Below are positions 17,617-26,739 of a stretch of DNA of 33,763 nt, one piece after another. The stretch is from Holosporales bacterium (lineage in GTDB: Bacteria; Pseudomonadota; Alphaproteobacteria; BNTO01), in NCBI GenBank assembly GCA_031270515.1, contig JAISXM010000063.1:1-33763 (forward strand). The letters run 5' to 3'. A model generated the notes under the pieces. The model worked only from the letters and a program-made list of their open reading frames with translations. It searched no databases and was not told the DNA's origin. The position numbers were made by a program, and so were the translations under genes. How positions within the stretch are numbered: the first letter of the stretch is position 1; each line of letters begins with the position of its first letter.

Positions 17617-19818
17617 ATGAGATTCGATAAACAAACACATCCCAACGTATTTATACGCCGACTGTTCATAAGCTTTGGTGTCGTTCTTCTATTGTTTGCC
17701 CTTTTACTGGCTCGTTTATTCTTCTTGCAGGTAATAAACAACGACAAATACACGTTATTATCCGACAAAAATCGCACATACATCACATATTCTGCCGCTC
17801 CAAGGGGCACCATATTTGATCGCAATAAAAAAATCCTCGCTACTTCGCGCCTCAGCTATTGTGCTGCGATTGACTTAAGCCGCTACACCTCCTCCGACTG
17901 GGCCCGCATGTGCGATACGCTTGGCCTGAACAAAGACACGCCGCCATCAGCTTACATAGACAAGCAAATCCGCGCGGTTGGTCCGACGTCGATCATTCCT
18001 GTGAAGGATCATCTCTCGTGGAACGAAATCCTGGACGTCGAAACGCTATCTTCGCAAGGGGTTGGCGTCGTTGTTGTGCCGAAAATCGTGCGCGTGTATC
18101 CGTACGGGGCGGCCTGTTGCCACTGTGTGGGCTATGTTACGCAGCCGAACTCGAGTGACATCGCGCGGAACGCCAACCTCAAGGTGCTGGATGCGTCCAT
18201 CGGCAAAATGGGCATAGAGCGCGCGTTTGACGCCAGCCTCCAGGGGCAGATCGGCATGCGGCGGGTTGAGGTAAACGCGATGCGCCATATGGTGCGTGTT
18301 ATGGATGAGCAACCGCCGGTAAAGGGGCAGGACGTGACTCTGGCTATAGATGTCGACCTTCAAACGGATGTGATCGATATAATGAAGGACGTGCGTTGTG
18401 GCGTTGTCATGGTTATGGATATACGCACCGGGGAAATTTTAGCCAGTGTGTCAGTTCCCACGTTTGATCCGAGCCTTTTTTCCAAGGCGATTTCCAAGCA
18501 AGAGTGGCAGGGATTGTTGGGCAACCAAGACTTGCCGTTGATCAACCGTGCTGTTGCGGGGGTATATGCTCCGGGGTCGGCGTTTAAGCCGATTGTCGCG
18601 TTGGCGGCGCTTGATCGCGGCGTTGTGTCCAGCAAGACTCGCTTTGACTGCTATGGTTATTATGACGTCAACAAGGATCGCTTCCACTGCCATCGCTGGA
18701 GGACGGGGGGGCATGGCGAGCTTGATATAGTGAAGGCGATTGAGCAGTCGTGCGACGTGTTTTTTTATAACATTGCGGTGAAAATTGGGGCGTCGGCGAT
18801 TATCGATGTCGCGCGGGATTTTGGGTTTGGAGAGCTAACGAATGTTGGGTTATTGGAGGAGAAGAGGGGGCAGGTGCCGCCTGCGAAAAAGGTGTGGCAG
18901 AAGCAGGATATTGGGATGGCGATCAACTTGGCGATTGGGCAGGGGAATTTGACTGCGACACCTCTGCAGTTGCTGAGGATGACGGCGATGCTGGCGAGCG
19001 GGAGGCGTGTTGAGCCCGTGTTGGTGGCGTGTGTCGGCGCGGGCGAGGGCGCGGAGGCGGGCGAGGGCAGGGCGGATCCTGCGGATGCGGCAGATGGAGG
19101 AGTTGCGGGTAATGTAGGTGGTGGCGCTGCGAATGGCAGGGCGACGGATGGCGGAGTAGAGGAAGGCGGAGGTCTGAATCCGGTAGACGGTGCAAAGAAT
19201 GCTGCGAATGCAGAGCCAGGTATACCCAATGTGAATGAAGGCAATGCACAAAATTCGCGAGATCCATCCACCTCGAGCCAGCAGCGCGATCCATCATCCT
19301 CGAGCCAGCAGCAGCGTGATCTATCATCCTCGAGCCAGCAGCAGCGTGATCTATCATACTCGGGCGCAGCATTAGAAATTGTCCGAAGCGGCATGCTATC
19401 CGTGGTCGAGCATGGGACCGCGTCCAGGGCGTGCAAAAGTGCGTTCATAAATGGGACTCAAGGGGAGCTGGTGCGTCGCTGGTTTGAGGCGGACGACGGC
19501 TGCGGCGGCAGGGCAGGGGGGCGCCCTGGGAGTCGTCCAGAGGGGCGCCCAGTGCGCAAGCTTTCCCTGGCGGGGAAGACTGGCAGCACGCAAGTTTGCC
19601 GCATAACCAAGGACGAGCGCGTTGCGGGGCGGCTGATTGAGCGGCCGTATCACCTGAAGGACCATGCGCTGTTTGTGGGGTATGCGCCGGCGGATAATCC
19701 GCGCTTTGCGGTCGTGGTCGTGGTCGAGCATGGCGAAAGTGGCGGGCGCGTGGCGGCTCCGATTGGGGCGCAGGCGCTGGTGGCCGCGATTGCGCGAGCG
19801 GCGGCGAATTTTCACTGA
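17617..19818 (+). CDS. mrdA: Penicillin-binding protein 2 (MrdA-like), with large low-complexity inserts (ORF open from 17587 TTG)
   Basis: N-terminal TM plus APRGTIFDRNKKILATS; SxxK in GVYAPGSAFKPIVALAAL; SxD in EQSCDVFFYNIAVKIG; KTG in SLAGKTGSTQVCR. Confidence 0.93.
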   Translation: MRFDKQTHPNVFIRRLFISFGVVLLLFALLLARLFFLQVINNDKYTLLSDKNRTYITYSAAPRGTIFDRNKKILATSRLSYCAAIDLSRYTSSDWARMCDTLGLNKDTPPSAYIDKQIRAVGPTSIIPVKDHLSWNEILDVETLSSQGVGVVVVPKIVRVYPYGAACCHCVGYVTQPNSSDIARNANLKVLDASIGKMGIERAFDASLQGQIGMRRVEVNAMRHMVRVMDEQPPVKGQDVTLAIDVDLQTDVIDIMKDVRCGVVMVMDIRTGEILASVSVPTFDPSLFSKAISKQEWQGLLGNQDLPLINRAVAGVYAPGSAFKPIVALAALDRGVVSSKTRFDCYGYYDVNKDRFHCHRWRTGGHGELDIVKAIEQSCDVFFYNIAVKIGASAIIDVARDFGFGELTNVGLLEEKRGQVPPAKKVWQKQDIGMAINLAIGQGNLTATPLQLLRMTAMLASGRRVEPVLVACVGAGEGAEAGEGRADPADAADGGVAGNVGGGAANGRATDGGVEEGGGLNPVDGAKNAANAEPGIPNVNEGNAQNSRDPSTSSQQRDPSSSSQQQRDLSSSSQQQRDLSYSGAALEIVRSGMLSVVEHGTASRACKSAFINGTQGELVRRWFEADDGCGGRAGGRPGSRPEGRPVRKLSLAGKTGSTQVCRITKDERVAGRLIERPYHLKDHALFVGYAPADNPRFAVVVVVEHGESGGRVAAPIGAQALVAAIARAAANFH
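19258..19366 (+). repeat. Tandem repeat (~30 bp) in mrdA encoding RDPSSSSQQQ-type units
   Basis: RDPSTSSQQ / RDPSSSSQQQ / RDLSSSSQQQ / RDLSYSG read in frame. Confidence 0.85.
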
Positions 19819-19858
19819 CGGCAAATAAAAGAATCGACGTACTGCTCAAGCCAGGGGC

Positions 19859-19880
19859 CCCATTCAACTCGTTGAATGGG
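19859..19880. repeat. Palindrome core CCCATTCAACTCGTTGAATGGG, copy B
   Basis: Matches copies at 13160 and 24790. Confidence 0.85.
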
Positions 19881-19956
19881 AACCCGACGAGCACCGAAAC
19901 GACGAACTGATAAACTTATTGTGTTTGGGTATCATACTTGTAGTAGATCTTCTATC

Positions 19957-20265
19957 TCAAACTTGCAGTAGATCTTCTATCTCAAACTTCGTAGCCGCGC
20001 CTGCATTGCGGGCCACCACCTCCCCGTGTTTGAACACAAGCAACGTGGGCAGATTTCGCACATCATAATTGCTGGCGAGCTGCGGGAAGTCGTCAACGTT
20101 CACGGTATATATCCGGACGCCTGGGTTTTCCTGGATTAGCTCTTCGAGGATTGGGGTCAACATGCGACACGGGCCGCACCACGTCGCGTAAAAATCGACG
20201 ATAACCGGCTGGCTCGATTCAAGTACGTCGACTTGGAACGCGTCTTGAGTTGTTGCTGGTAACAT
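19957..20265 (-). CDS. trxA: Thioredoxin
   Basis: MLPATTQDAFQVDVLESSQPVIVDFYATWCGPCRMLTPILEEL...RNLPTLLVFKHGEVV; WCGPC active site. The longer ORF (to 20637) is repeat-derived sequence upstream of a canonical start. Confidence 0.93.
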   Translation of the reverse strand: MLPATTQDAFQVDVLESSQPVIVDFYATWCGPCRMLTPILEELIQENPGVRIYTVNVDDFPQLASNYDVRNLPTLLVFKHGEVVARNAGAATKFEIEDLLQV

Positions 20266-20283
20266 TTTTTTGCCCCCCCGTGG

Positions 20284-20321
20284 TCCGAAACTCCTGCTGC
20301 TAACTCTTTTTGTGATTGGGT
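20284..20321. repeat. 38-bp repeat copy 2 immediately upstream of trxA
   Basis: 37/38 identical to 16553-16590. Confidence 0.9.
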
Positions 20322-20395
20322 ATCCCTCAACTGTCGTCATTGTAGCAGATTTTTCGGGCGGGTGGAAATTTGCGTGATGTTGGTGCGACTGCAGG

Positions 20396-20600
20396 TGTTT
20401 GCCATGTGATGATGCGCGATTGTGGTGTGCTTGCCATGTGATGATGGTGATGTGGTGTGATTGCCATGTGATGATGGTGATGTGTGTGTTTGCCATGTGA
20501 TGGTGGTAATGTGGTGTGTTTGCCATGTGATGATGCGCGATTGTGGCGTGCGTGCCATGTGATGATGCGCGATTGTGCGCGATTGTGGTGTGCTTGCAAG
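20396..20600. repeat. Degenerate tandem repeat array (about 6 units of ~28-42 bp, core TTGCCATGTGATGATG)
   Basis: Core TGCCATGTGATG recurs at short irregular spacing; inter-core sequence is also related (GCGCGATTGTGGTGTGC / GTGATGTGGTGTG). Confidence 0.85.
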
Positions 20601-20925
20601 GCGACGTGGCGCGATGCTGTTGGATTTTGCCTGTCAATAAATATTCTCTGTCTTGTTGCAGCTACGCTACGTCTAAAATCCCGCGAAAAATATATCTTTC
20701 GTTATAATATTCTTCTCGGACCCTTCTTGTACTTCGCAACACTATTCAGACTTGGCTTAGCCATAAATGTATAACTAACGTTTTGAATGTTTTATAAATG
20801 GATACGTATCTTTTATCGTTTATTTTTTTCGTGCATTGGCAAAATCGCTTGACTCCGCTCTCGCCCGGCTGCTATAAAGAATAACAGGAAGGTTTAATAA
20901 GAAAAAACTGAATGGAGTTTTTAAT

Positions 20926-22971
20926 ATGAATGTGAAAAAAATATTGATTGTTGGTTTTTGCGCGTTTTTGTTCGGGGACGGGGTGTGCGCTAATCGTGAC
21001 GCTTCTCGTAATGCTCTTCGTTTCTCTGGGGTCGAAGGTATGGCTTTGAAAGATCCCGATGGTTTTCGTAAGTTTCTCGATCAAAGTCGCTCATTTGGTG
21101 GTATGATCAGCTCTTCGAACGCGGATCAGCTTGTTTCGTGTTTCTCTGAATCTGTCATGAGTCAGGCGGCGAGGCAGGAAATGAGGACGCTTTGTTCTGA
21201 TTCTCGTTCTTTCGTCAAGAATGTTGCTTCTATTGAAGCGTCGGTATCGGCCCAGCTGAAAAAACTGCACTCGTTTCCGCGTGATCCAAGTAATAACGCT
21301 CCTGATCCGAACGATACGTCTGGACATCAGGTGTCCCACACACCTGGTGATGACACTGATCTTAATTTGCCTGGTCCTGAGATACCTTCGCCTCCCCCTG
21401 TGTTGGCAAGTCCTGTGCCTACCTCCCCGCGTGTTTTGCCTATGAAGGGCCAGTCGTCTCTCTCTTCTGCTGATATTAGCCTTGGTTTCCCTCTCACAGA
21501 TGCTGCCGCTGTGGACAGCCTTCTTCGTTTGGCTGCTGGCCTGGATCGGTCAGGAACCGGGGCGAGCCTTGTCTTTGTCAATGATGTTGGATTCGGGACT
21601 GTCTATCCCCCTATCAGCGTGACGTGTCCAGTCCGTCGTTCCGAGTTGATGGACCTAGGTTTTTTTCCTTTTGTTCGCCCCCTTCCTTCTCTCGGGGCTG
21701 GACTCTTAAAACAAGTCGCGGATAGCGGCCTCGAGCCTGTGGCTTTTTTTGAAAAGTTCTTATCAGATATATCTGACGATTCTATAATGTCCAGCCCGGT
21801 CGACCCTTTTTTTGATAAATACGTTCGCGGATGTACTAACGACTCCGATGAAGTTGTTTTGGATGAAGTTATTCGGAAGTATAGGTATGAGTTTCTTTTA
21901 CAGTCGGTAAGGTATGCAGCGGTGTCGTCTCTCTATAATCGTACATTGAATCAAGGGATTTATTATAGCTACTTGTATCGCGCTCAAAGGGCCGCTTATG
22001 AAGACGTAATTCATTCTGTTGAACCCATATTCTCGGCTGTAGGTGTGAAGCCGTCCGCCGGGTTTGCTGGCTTGCTTGCAGGTGTTACTTCGTTGAAGAC
22101 ATCTGTTGATGACTCTCGTCGTTTAGTTGGGGTCGCTAACACCGCGGCTGATAGGGCTAAAAAAGATCTGAAGGCCGCTAGCGCCGCTGCTGATGAGGCC
22201 AAAGCAGAGCTGGTAGCCTCTAAGGTCACGGTTGGAAGGGTCGAAGCAGATCTGGCAGCCGCACGGGGAGAAGTTTGTAGTTTATCGACGCGTGTTTCCG
22301 AAGTGGAGGCGGACTTATCAGTTTCGCAAGAGTCCTTGTCAGTTTTAGGGAACAAATACGCTGATCTTTCGGCTAGAATTTATGGCGTGTATTCGTCTCT
22401 AGCTGGGGACTCGTCATCCTTAACTGCCGAAGCTTTTCTTTCCCGTTTGCTGGCCCCCAATGGAGTCGTTGACGTCGTCAATGCAATAAAGTCTTGTTCT
22501 CGGACTGGGTCTGTTTCGAGAAAGAGAACAGCCCCTCCTGTTGGTTCCGGTGATTCGACGCAGTTTGGTTCTTCTTCCAGACGCGGTGATTCGCAAAACG
22601 TCGTCGGCGCTGCTCAGTCACCATTGACGGGTCAGCTCGCCGGTGCTGATCTTTCTTCGATGGCGAGCTCTGTTCCAACCTTGAATGTTTTTGGTGATGC
22701 TGTTTTGACGCCGAGTGGTAAGCCTTCCCCGGATGCAGGTGTTGTTTCGACGCCGAGTGGTAAGCCTTCCCCGGATGCAGATGCTGTTTCTACGCCGAAG
22801 AAGCCTTCCCCGGATGCAGGTGCTGGTTCTACGCCGAAGAAGCCTTCCCCGGATGCAGGTGCTGGTTCGAAGCCGAAGGGTGAGCCTTCCCCGGGTGCAG
22901 ATGCTGTTTTGAATCCGAGTGGTGGTGATATCGACCTAGACAATCTTAATCTTATTGGTGACTCCGAATAA
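20926..22971 (+). CDS. Secreted hypothetical protein (681 aa) with coiled-coil and C-terminal KPSPDA tandem repeats
   Basis: Signal peptide MNVKKILIVGFCAFLFGDGVCA; coiled coil AAADEAKAELVASKVTVGRVEADLAAARGEV; C-terminal Pro/Ser/Asp-rich repeats. Confidence 0.82.
   Translation: MNVKKILIVGFCAFLFGDGVCANRDASRNALRFSGVEGMALKDPDGFRKFLDQSRSFGGMISSSNADQLVSCFSESVMSQAARQEMRTLCSDSRSFVKNVASIEASVSAQLKKLHSFPRDPSNNAPDPNDTSGHQVSHTPGDDTDLNLPGPEIPSPPPVLASPVPTSPRVLPMKGQSSLSSADISLGFPLTDAAAVDSLLRLAAGLDRSGTGASLVFVNDVGFGTVYPPISVTCPVRRSELMDLGFFPFVRPLPSLGAGLLKQVADSGLEPVAFFEKFLSDISDDSIMSSPVDPFFDKYVRGCTNDSDEVVLDEVIRKYRYEFLLQSVRYAAVSSLYNRTLNQGIYYSYLYRAQRAAYEDVIHSVEPIFSAVGVKPSAGFAGLLAGVTSLKTSVDDSRRLVGVANTAADRAKKDLKAASAAADEAKAELVASKVTVGRVEADLAAARGEVCSLSTRVSEVEADLSVSQESLSVLGNKYADLSARIYGVYSSLAGDSSSLTAEAFLSRLLAPNGVVDVVNAIKSCSRTGSVSRKRTAPPVGSGDSTQFGSSSRRGDSQNVVGAAQSPLTGQLAGADLSSMASSVPTLNVFGDAVLTPSGKPSPDAGVVSTPSGKPSPDADAVSTPKKPSPDAGAGSTPKKPSPDAGAGSKPKGEPSPGADAVLNPSGGDIDLDNLNLIGDSE
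22708..22910 (+). repeat. C-terminal tandem repeat (~39-42 bp, 5 units; TPSGKPSPDAGVVS-type)
   Basis: TPSGKPSPDAGVVS/TPSGKPSPDADAVS/TPKKPSPDAGAGS/TPKKPSPDAGAGS/KPKGEPSPGADAV. Confidence 0.85.
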
Positions 22972-23110
22972 GTTCGCTAGCTCCATGGATCGATTCGATG
23001 CGCTTTTCGCGTGTCAGTTTCGATCCGTGGCTGTTACTCTGTTAGTGTGAGTCTATCGCCGTAGTCATGAAGCGGGATTTGCGTTTGCCTATGTGGCTAG
23101 CTCATTGACA

Positions 23111-23151
23111 TGAGGGACAGGTGTCTATCGCCTGTCCCTCAGGTTTTTTTT
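23111..23151 (+). terminator. Rho-independent terminator
   Basis: Perfect 11-bp stem TGAGGGACAGG-TGTCTATCG-CCTGTCCCTCA followed by a T8 tract. Confidence 0.85.
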
Positions 23152-23359
23152 GATATTGTTCTTTCGCCGCGTCAAATAATAGCACGGCGTGCTGGTAGTA
23201 CGTGACTATCCGAGATTCGAATCTATACTCAGTTCACGAAAGATCGAATTAATCGCAGTGGGTGTCGCACAATCTGAGCGCTGTGCTAGGCGTACTGTTT
23301 CGGCGGTCTTTAAAAAAATGAACCGATAATATTTTCAACCTATCCGCCATCCATCCCCT

Positions 23360-24655
23360 CTACGCACGAATCCGGAGCCCAATAATTGCATTGGCCCATG
23401 CCGCTAGTGCCGTGGCGGAGGCTAGTCCTACGTGGGCAAATCGTCCTATCAGCATTGCGTTTAGCGCGACGTTTAGAAATACACATCCTGCCGCAATTAA
23501 TACCGGCGTTTTGGTGTTCCTTTTTGCGAAGAACGCCGCCGAGTTTATTTTCGTTATGATGTGGGCGGGAAGTCCAATCGCAAGGGCCTGAAGGGTCATT
23601 GCCGTTTGTTTGATTGCTACATCGTCAAATTTTCCATGTCCGTACAACAGCCGTATTATTGGCTCTGCCAGTAAAAATAGCCCCACCGTCGCCGGGATCG
23701 CGATCGTAAGCGCCCCGGAAAATGCTCGCTTCTGTAGCCTGTGCGCTTCTTCATGACTTCCGCTTTGCCACAGCCTAGACAACGCCGGCAACATTGTTGT
23801 TCCGAGAGCTGCCCCCAATAGCGATAGCGGCAGCTGATTTAGGCGGTCTGCGTATGCTAAGTAGGATATTCCCCCCGACGGCAAGGTCGACGCAAATGCC
23901 ATGTCTATGAACACGTTTATTTGCACGACGCCTGCTCCGATCATCCCAGGGATTGACGCTTTTAACACGTTTTTCACTTCCGGCGTAATCGTCGGCCGCG
24001 ACATGCGCAACTGGACCCCATGTTTGTTGCAGTTCCGCCACAGCAGTGCGCACTGGACAACCCCCCCAAGCACGATGCTTCCGCACAACATGTGCATGAG
24101 CGTCGCTGTGGCTGACTCGCACAGCTTCCCCAGCGCCAATGCCGCAACCATGGCGACGTTCAGCGCAACAGATATTCCGGCGGCCCACGCAAAGCGGTGC
24201 ACCGAATTAAGCACCCCGCTGATGAACGCAACGATGGACACCAGCCATATGTACGGGAACGTCAAGCGCGCGTAGTGGATGACCTGCTCTCTTACGGCGT
24301 CCTTTAGCCCCGGTGCGATCGCGCCGATCACGACTGGCATGCCAATTTCGACGACGACGACAAACGCCAGCAACCCGACCACCAGCACGGAAAGCATTTG
24401 ATTCGCGAACGTTTGCATGTTTTCTTTCGTGTCTGTCGCCATCATGCTCGAAAATTTCGGCACAAGCACCGCATTCAGCGCGCCCTCGGCGAAAAATCGG
24501 CGGAAAAAGTTCGGCAGCTTTACGGCGAACGTATATATGTCCATGAATGTCCCTGCGCCGAACACATTCGCCAGCATGATCTCGCGAACAACCCCAGACA
24601 GCCGGCTCACTCCGGTCCATCCCGCTACGGTAAGGAACACCCGAAATAGTTTCAT
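23360..24655 (-). CDS. murJ: MurJ/MviN lipid II flippase, C-terminally short (~431 aa)
   Basis: MKLFRVFLTVAGWTGVSRLSGVVREIMLANVFGAGTFMDIYTFAVKLPNFFRRFFAEGALNAVLVPKF is a canonical MurJ N-terminus; YADRLNQLPLSLLGAALGTTMLPALSRL. Confidence 0.95.
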   Translation of the reverse strand: MKLFRVFLTVAGWTGVSRLSGVVREIMLANVFGAGTFMDIYTFAVKLPNFFRRFFAEGALNAVLVPKFSSMMATDTKENMQTFANQMLSVLVVGLLAFVVVVEIGMPVVIGAIAPGLKDAVREQVIHYARLTFPYIWLVSIVAFISGVLNSVHRFAWAAGISVALNVAMVAALALGKLCESATATLMHMLCGSIVLGGVVQCALLWRNCNKHGVQLRMSRPTITPEVKNVLKASIPGMIGAGVVQINVFIDMAFASTLPSGGISYLAYADRLNQLPLSLLGAALGTTMLPALSRLWQSGSHEEAHRLQKRAFSGALTIAIPATVGLFLLAEPIIRLLYGHGKFDDVAIKQTAMTLQALAIGLPAHIITKINSAAFFAKRNTKTPVLIAAGCVFLNVALNAMLIGRFAHVGLASATALAAWANAIIGLRIRA

Positions 24656-24789
24656 TGTGTATGTCTCTTTTCTAGATCCGTCCTTCAGTATACCTGCCCA
24701 TAAAAACATTTTGCCAACCTATTTTTTAGGGCTATATACCCAAACACAAAAAGTTTACCAATTCGTCGTTTCGAATCCCGGGCTGGGTG

Positions 24790-24811
24790 CCCATTCAACT
24801 AGTTGAATGGG
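24790..24811. repeat. Palindrome core CCCATTCAACTAGTTGAATGGG, copy C
   Basis: Flanks are also inverted repeats (ACCCAAACACAAAAAGTTT ... TTTTGTGTGTCGGGA; TTCGTCGTTTCG ... CGAACCGACGAA). Confidence 0.85.
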
Positions 24812-24960
24812 GTCCCGCGAGCACCGAACCGACGAACCGAAGAATTGATTCTGAATAGTTACGTTTTGTGTGTCGGGATCCCTTTTTCCCTTGTATTGAA
24901 TGTCGTCTTATAAATTGATACGCTTTTAAAGTAGAGGGAATATTTTTGTGAAAATACATA

Positions 24961-26013
24961 TTGATCCACGTTTCTTTTAATATTCAAATATTCCTACGCA
25001 TAATAGCCGCGCGACTTGCAAACATTAGGAACACTTCCGCAATATTATGCACTTCCGCAATATTATTTTGTGTCGCATCGTTTTTGCCGTGCTGTGCATC
25101 ATCGAACGACGCCGTCGACTCCATCATTAGCGAGTTGCACGACGCCGCACGCGTCCTCAAAAGCTGCGAAAATATTTGTGAAGTCAAATATGTATCGGCA
25201 TATGAAACTTCAGTAAGCACCCTAATACAAAGCGTCGGAATTTTGGACGAGTGCCTTCACGACTTGTACTATGACGCGTGGATAGGTGGGTTCCAGTCCC
25301 TTCAAAACAGCTTTACTGAAAACGCTGACGTTATATTGGGCAACGTAGTGAACACAGTTGGTGCGTTGCGCAATTTCGTGGACGTGATCACTGGCCAAGC
25401 GTCGCTCGGGAACGAAGGTGCTCCGACCGCAAGCCCTCCTGCGGAATCGGGTGACCCCCTTGCGGACGGCTCTGGCTCGGGTGACCCTCCTGCGGACGGC
25501 TCCGGCTCCTTTCTTTCGTCACTTGAAGCCATAAACGAAGGACTCGACGCGCTTTTGTCTGCATACGGCACCCGCCCCCGCAACGCAAGCTTTACATTTG
25601 CAGAAAGCCTCTTTCCGTTAGAGCGCGTTGTCACGCTGTGGGTGGGGCGCATTACTTCGGTGCAGAACAATGCGCTGTCCGCAATTGATCACAACGGGTG
25701 GCTAACTAGCGGCGCCATCGTGAGGGAGCTGCAGAGCTCCGTAATAAAACTCCAAACGCTCCACTATAAATTGATGGAGATCGATTTAACATCTTTGCTG
25801 CAGCTGGCGCGCGAACGTTTGGGCGACAGCATCGTGCTGAGTGAGGGCTTGTCTGTGCGGGATGAAGTCGCCAAGGTGAGCGAGGGCGCGCAGCAATTTG
25901 CTCACTCGGGCAATGTTGTTTGGACGGAAAGCTCGTATACATATCGCATACAATGTTTGTATATGAATATGCGTAAGTTGGGGCGTGAGCTTGGGCGTGA
26001 GGTAGACAAGTAA
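24961..26013 (+). CDS. Secreted helical hypothetical protein (350 aa), TTG start
   Basis: Signal-like SAILCTSAILFCVASFLPCCASSND; GDPLADGSGSGDPPADGSGS internal repeat; no recognised domain. Confidence 0.65.
   Translation: MIHVSFNIQIFLRIIAARLANIRNTSAILCTSAILFCVASFLPCCASSNDAVDSIISELHDAARVLKSCENICEVKYVSAYETSVSTLIQSVGILDECLHDLYYDAWIGGFQSLQNSFTENADVILGNVVNTVGALRNFVDVITGQASLGNEGAPTASPPAESGDPLADGSGSGDPPADGSGSFLSSLEAINEGLDALLSAYGTRPRNASFTFAESLFPLERVVTLWVGRITSVQNNALSAIDHNGWLTSGAIVRELQSSVIKLQTLHYKLMEIDLTSLLQLARERLGDSIVLSEGLSVRDEVAKVSEGAQQFAHSGNVVWTESSYTYRIQCLYMNMRKLGRELGREVDK
25450..25509 (+). repeat. 2 x 30-bp tandem repeat (GDPxADGSGS)
   Basis: Read directly in frame. Confidence 0.85.
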
Positions 26014-26082
26014 GATGACTTGATTTGCATGGGGTAAGTATGCCTAATATATAAGTATACAACATCTACTTAGAGTAAAAAG

Positions 26083-26739
26083 ATGGAACATATATTAGCG
26101 TTAATGTTGGCGTTCACAGTATTCGCACCGTCAGCTGCTTCATCTAACACAAAGGCCCACACGCCATTTTCTGAAGAAGAAGATACTCGCTTAATGGGTG
26201 TCGTTTCCCATCAAGGAGCAAACAATTGGCATGTCGTTGCGGCATTTATGCCAGGAAGAAATGCTCGTCAATGCAGAGATCGTTGGAAGCAATACTTATC
26301 ACGAGAAACAAATACTGGCCCTCTAACTCCCGAAGAATGCAGCCTTGTGTGGGAAAAGTACCTTGTGCTAGGAAACAAGTGGGAGCAACTTGCCGCTTTT
26401 GTTAAGGGGCGAAGTGTAGGAGCTGTTAAGTGCTACCTCGCGCATAGAATTATGCATGACTGCTCAACTCGTTTTATGCCTGCACCGCCTGAAGCACAAA
26501 ATGGCGCGTCACAGGCGGCACAAGCCGTAGCTGACATCCAGGCGACAGAACCACCGCCTACGGTGGATATGGGCGTTGAGTTGTTCTCAGCCGTAATTCC
26601 AGATGAGAATCCCGCATTTCAATATCCGATGTCGCCGCTTTTTGCGTATCTAGACACGGGTGATGCGCTTACTACTATAGTGGATCCGGTATATGAATGG
26701 TCTCCGACCAAGCCTGATGTATTTGAACTTTCTCAGTAA
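26083..26739 (+). CDS. Secreted Myb/SANT-like DNA-binding protein (218 aa)
   Basis: Signal peptide MEHILALMLAFTVFAPSAASS; Myb repeat 1 TPFSEEEDTRLMGVVSHQGANNWHVVAAFMPGRNARQCRDRWKQYLSRET; repeat 2 GPLTPEECSLVWEKYLVLGNKWEQLAAFVKGRSVGAVKCYLAHRI. Confidence 0.87.
   Translation: MEHILALMLAFTVFAPSAASSNTKAHTPFSEEEDTRLMGVVSHQGANNWHVVAAFMPGRNARQCRDRWKQYLSRETNTGPLTPEECSLVWEKYLVLGNKWEQLAAFVKGRSVGAVKCYLAHRIMHDCSTRFMPAPPEAQNGASQAAQAVADIQATEPPPTVDMGVELFSAVIPDENPAFQYPMSPLFAYLDTGDALTTIVDPVYEWSPTKPDVFELSQ

Noticed and set aside
18765-19894. Several long minus-strand ORFs opposite mrdA (227, 149, 142, 149 aa)
   Set aside because: Pro/Ala/Ser/Arg-rich shadows of the GC-rich low-complexity insert; PBP2 motifs are on the plus strand.
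20396-20600. Possible CRISPR array from recurring GCCATGTGATGATG cores
   Set aside because: Spacers are not unique: intervening sequence is itself related, unit length varies, and no cas genes are present. It is a degenerate tandem repeat.
23190-23290. Possible tRNA (GATTCGAATC T-loop-like sequence)
   Set aside because: GATTCGAATC is a simple palindrome here; no acceptor stem, D-arm, anticodon arm or CCA could be arranged around it.
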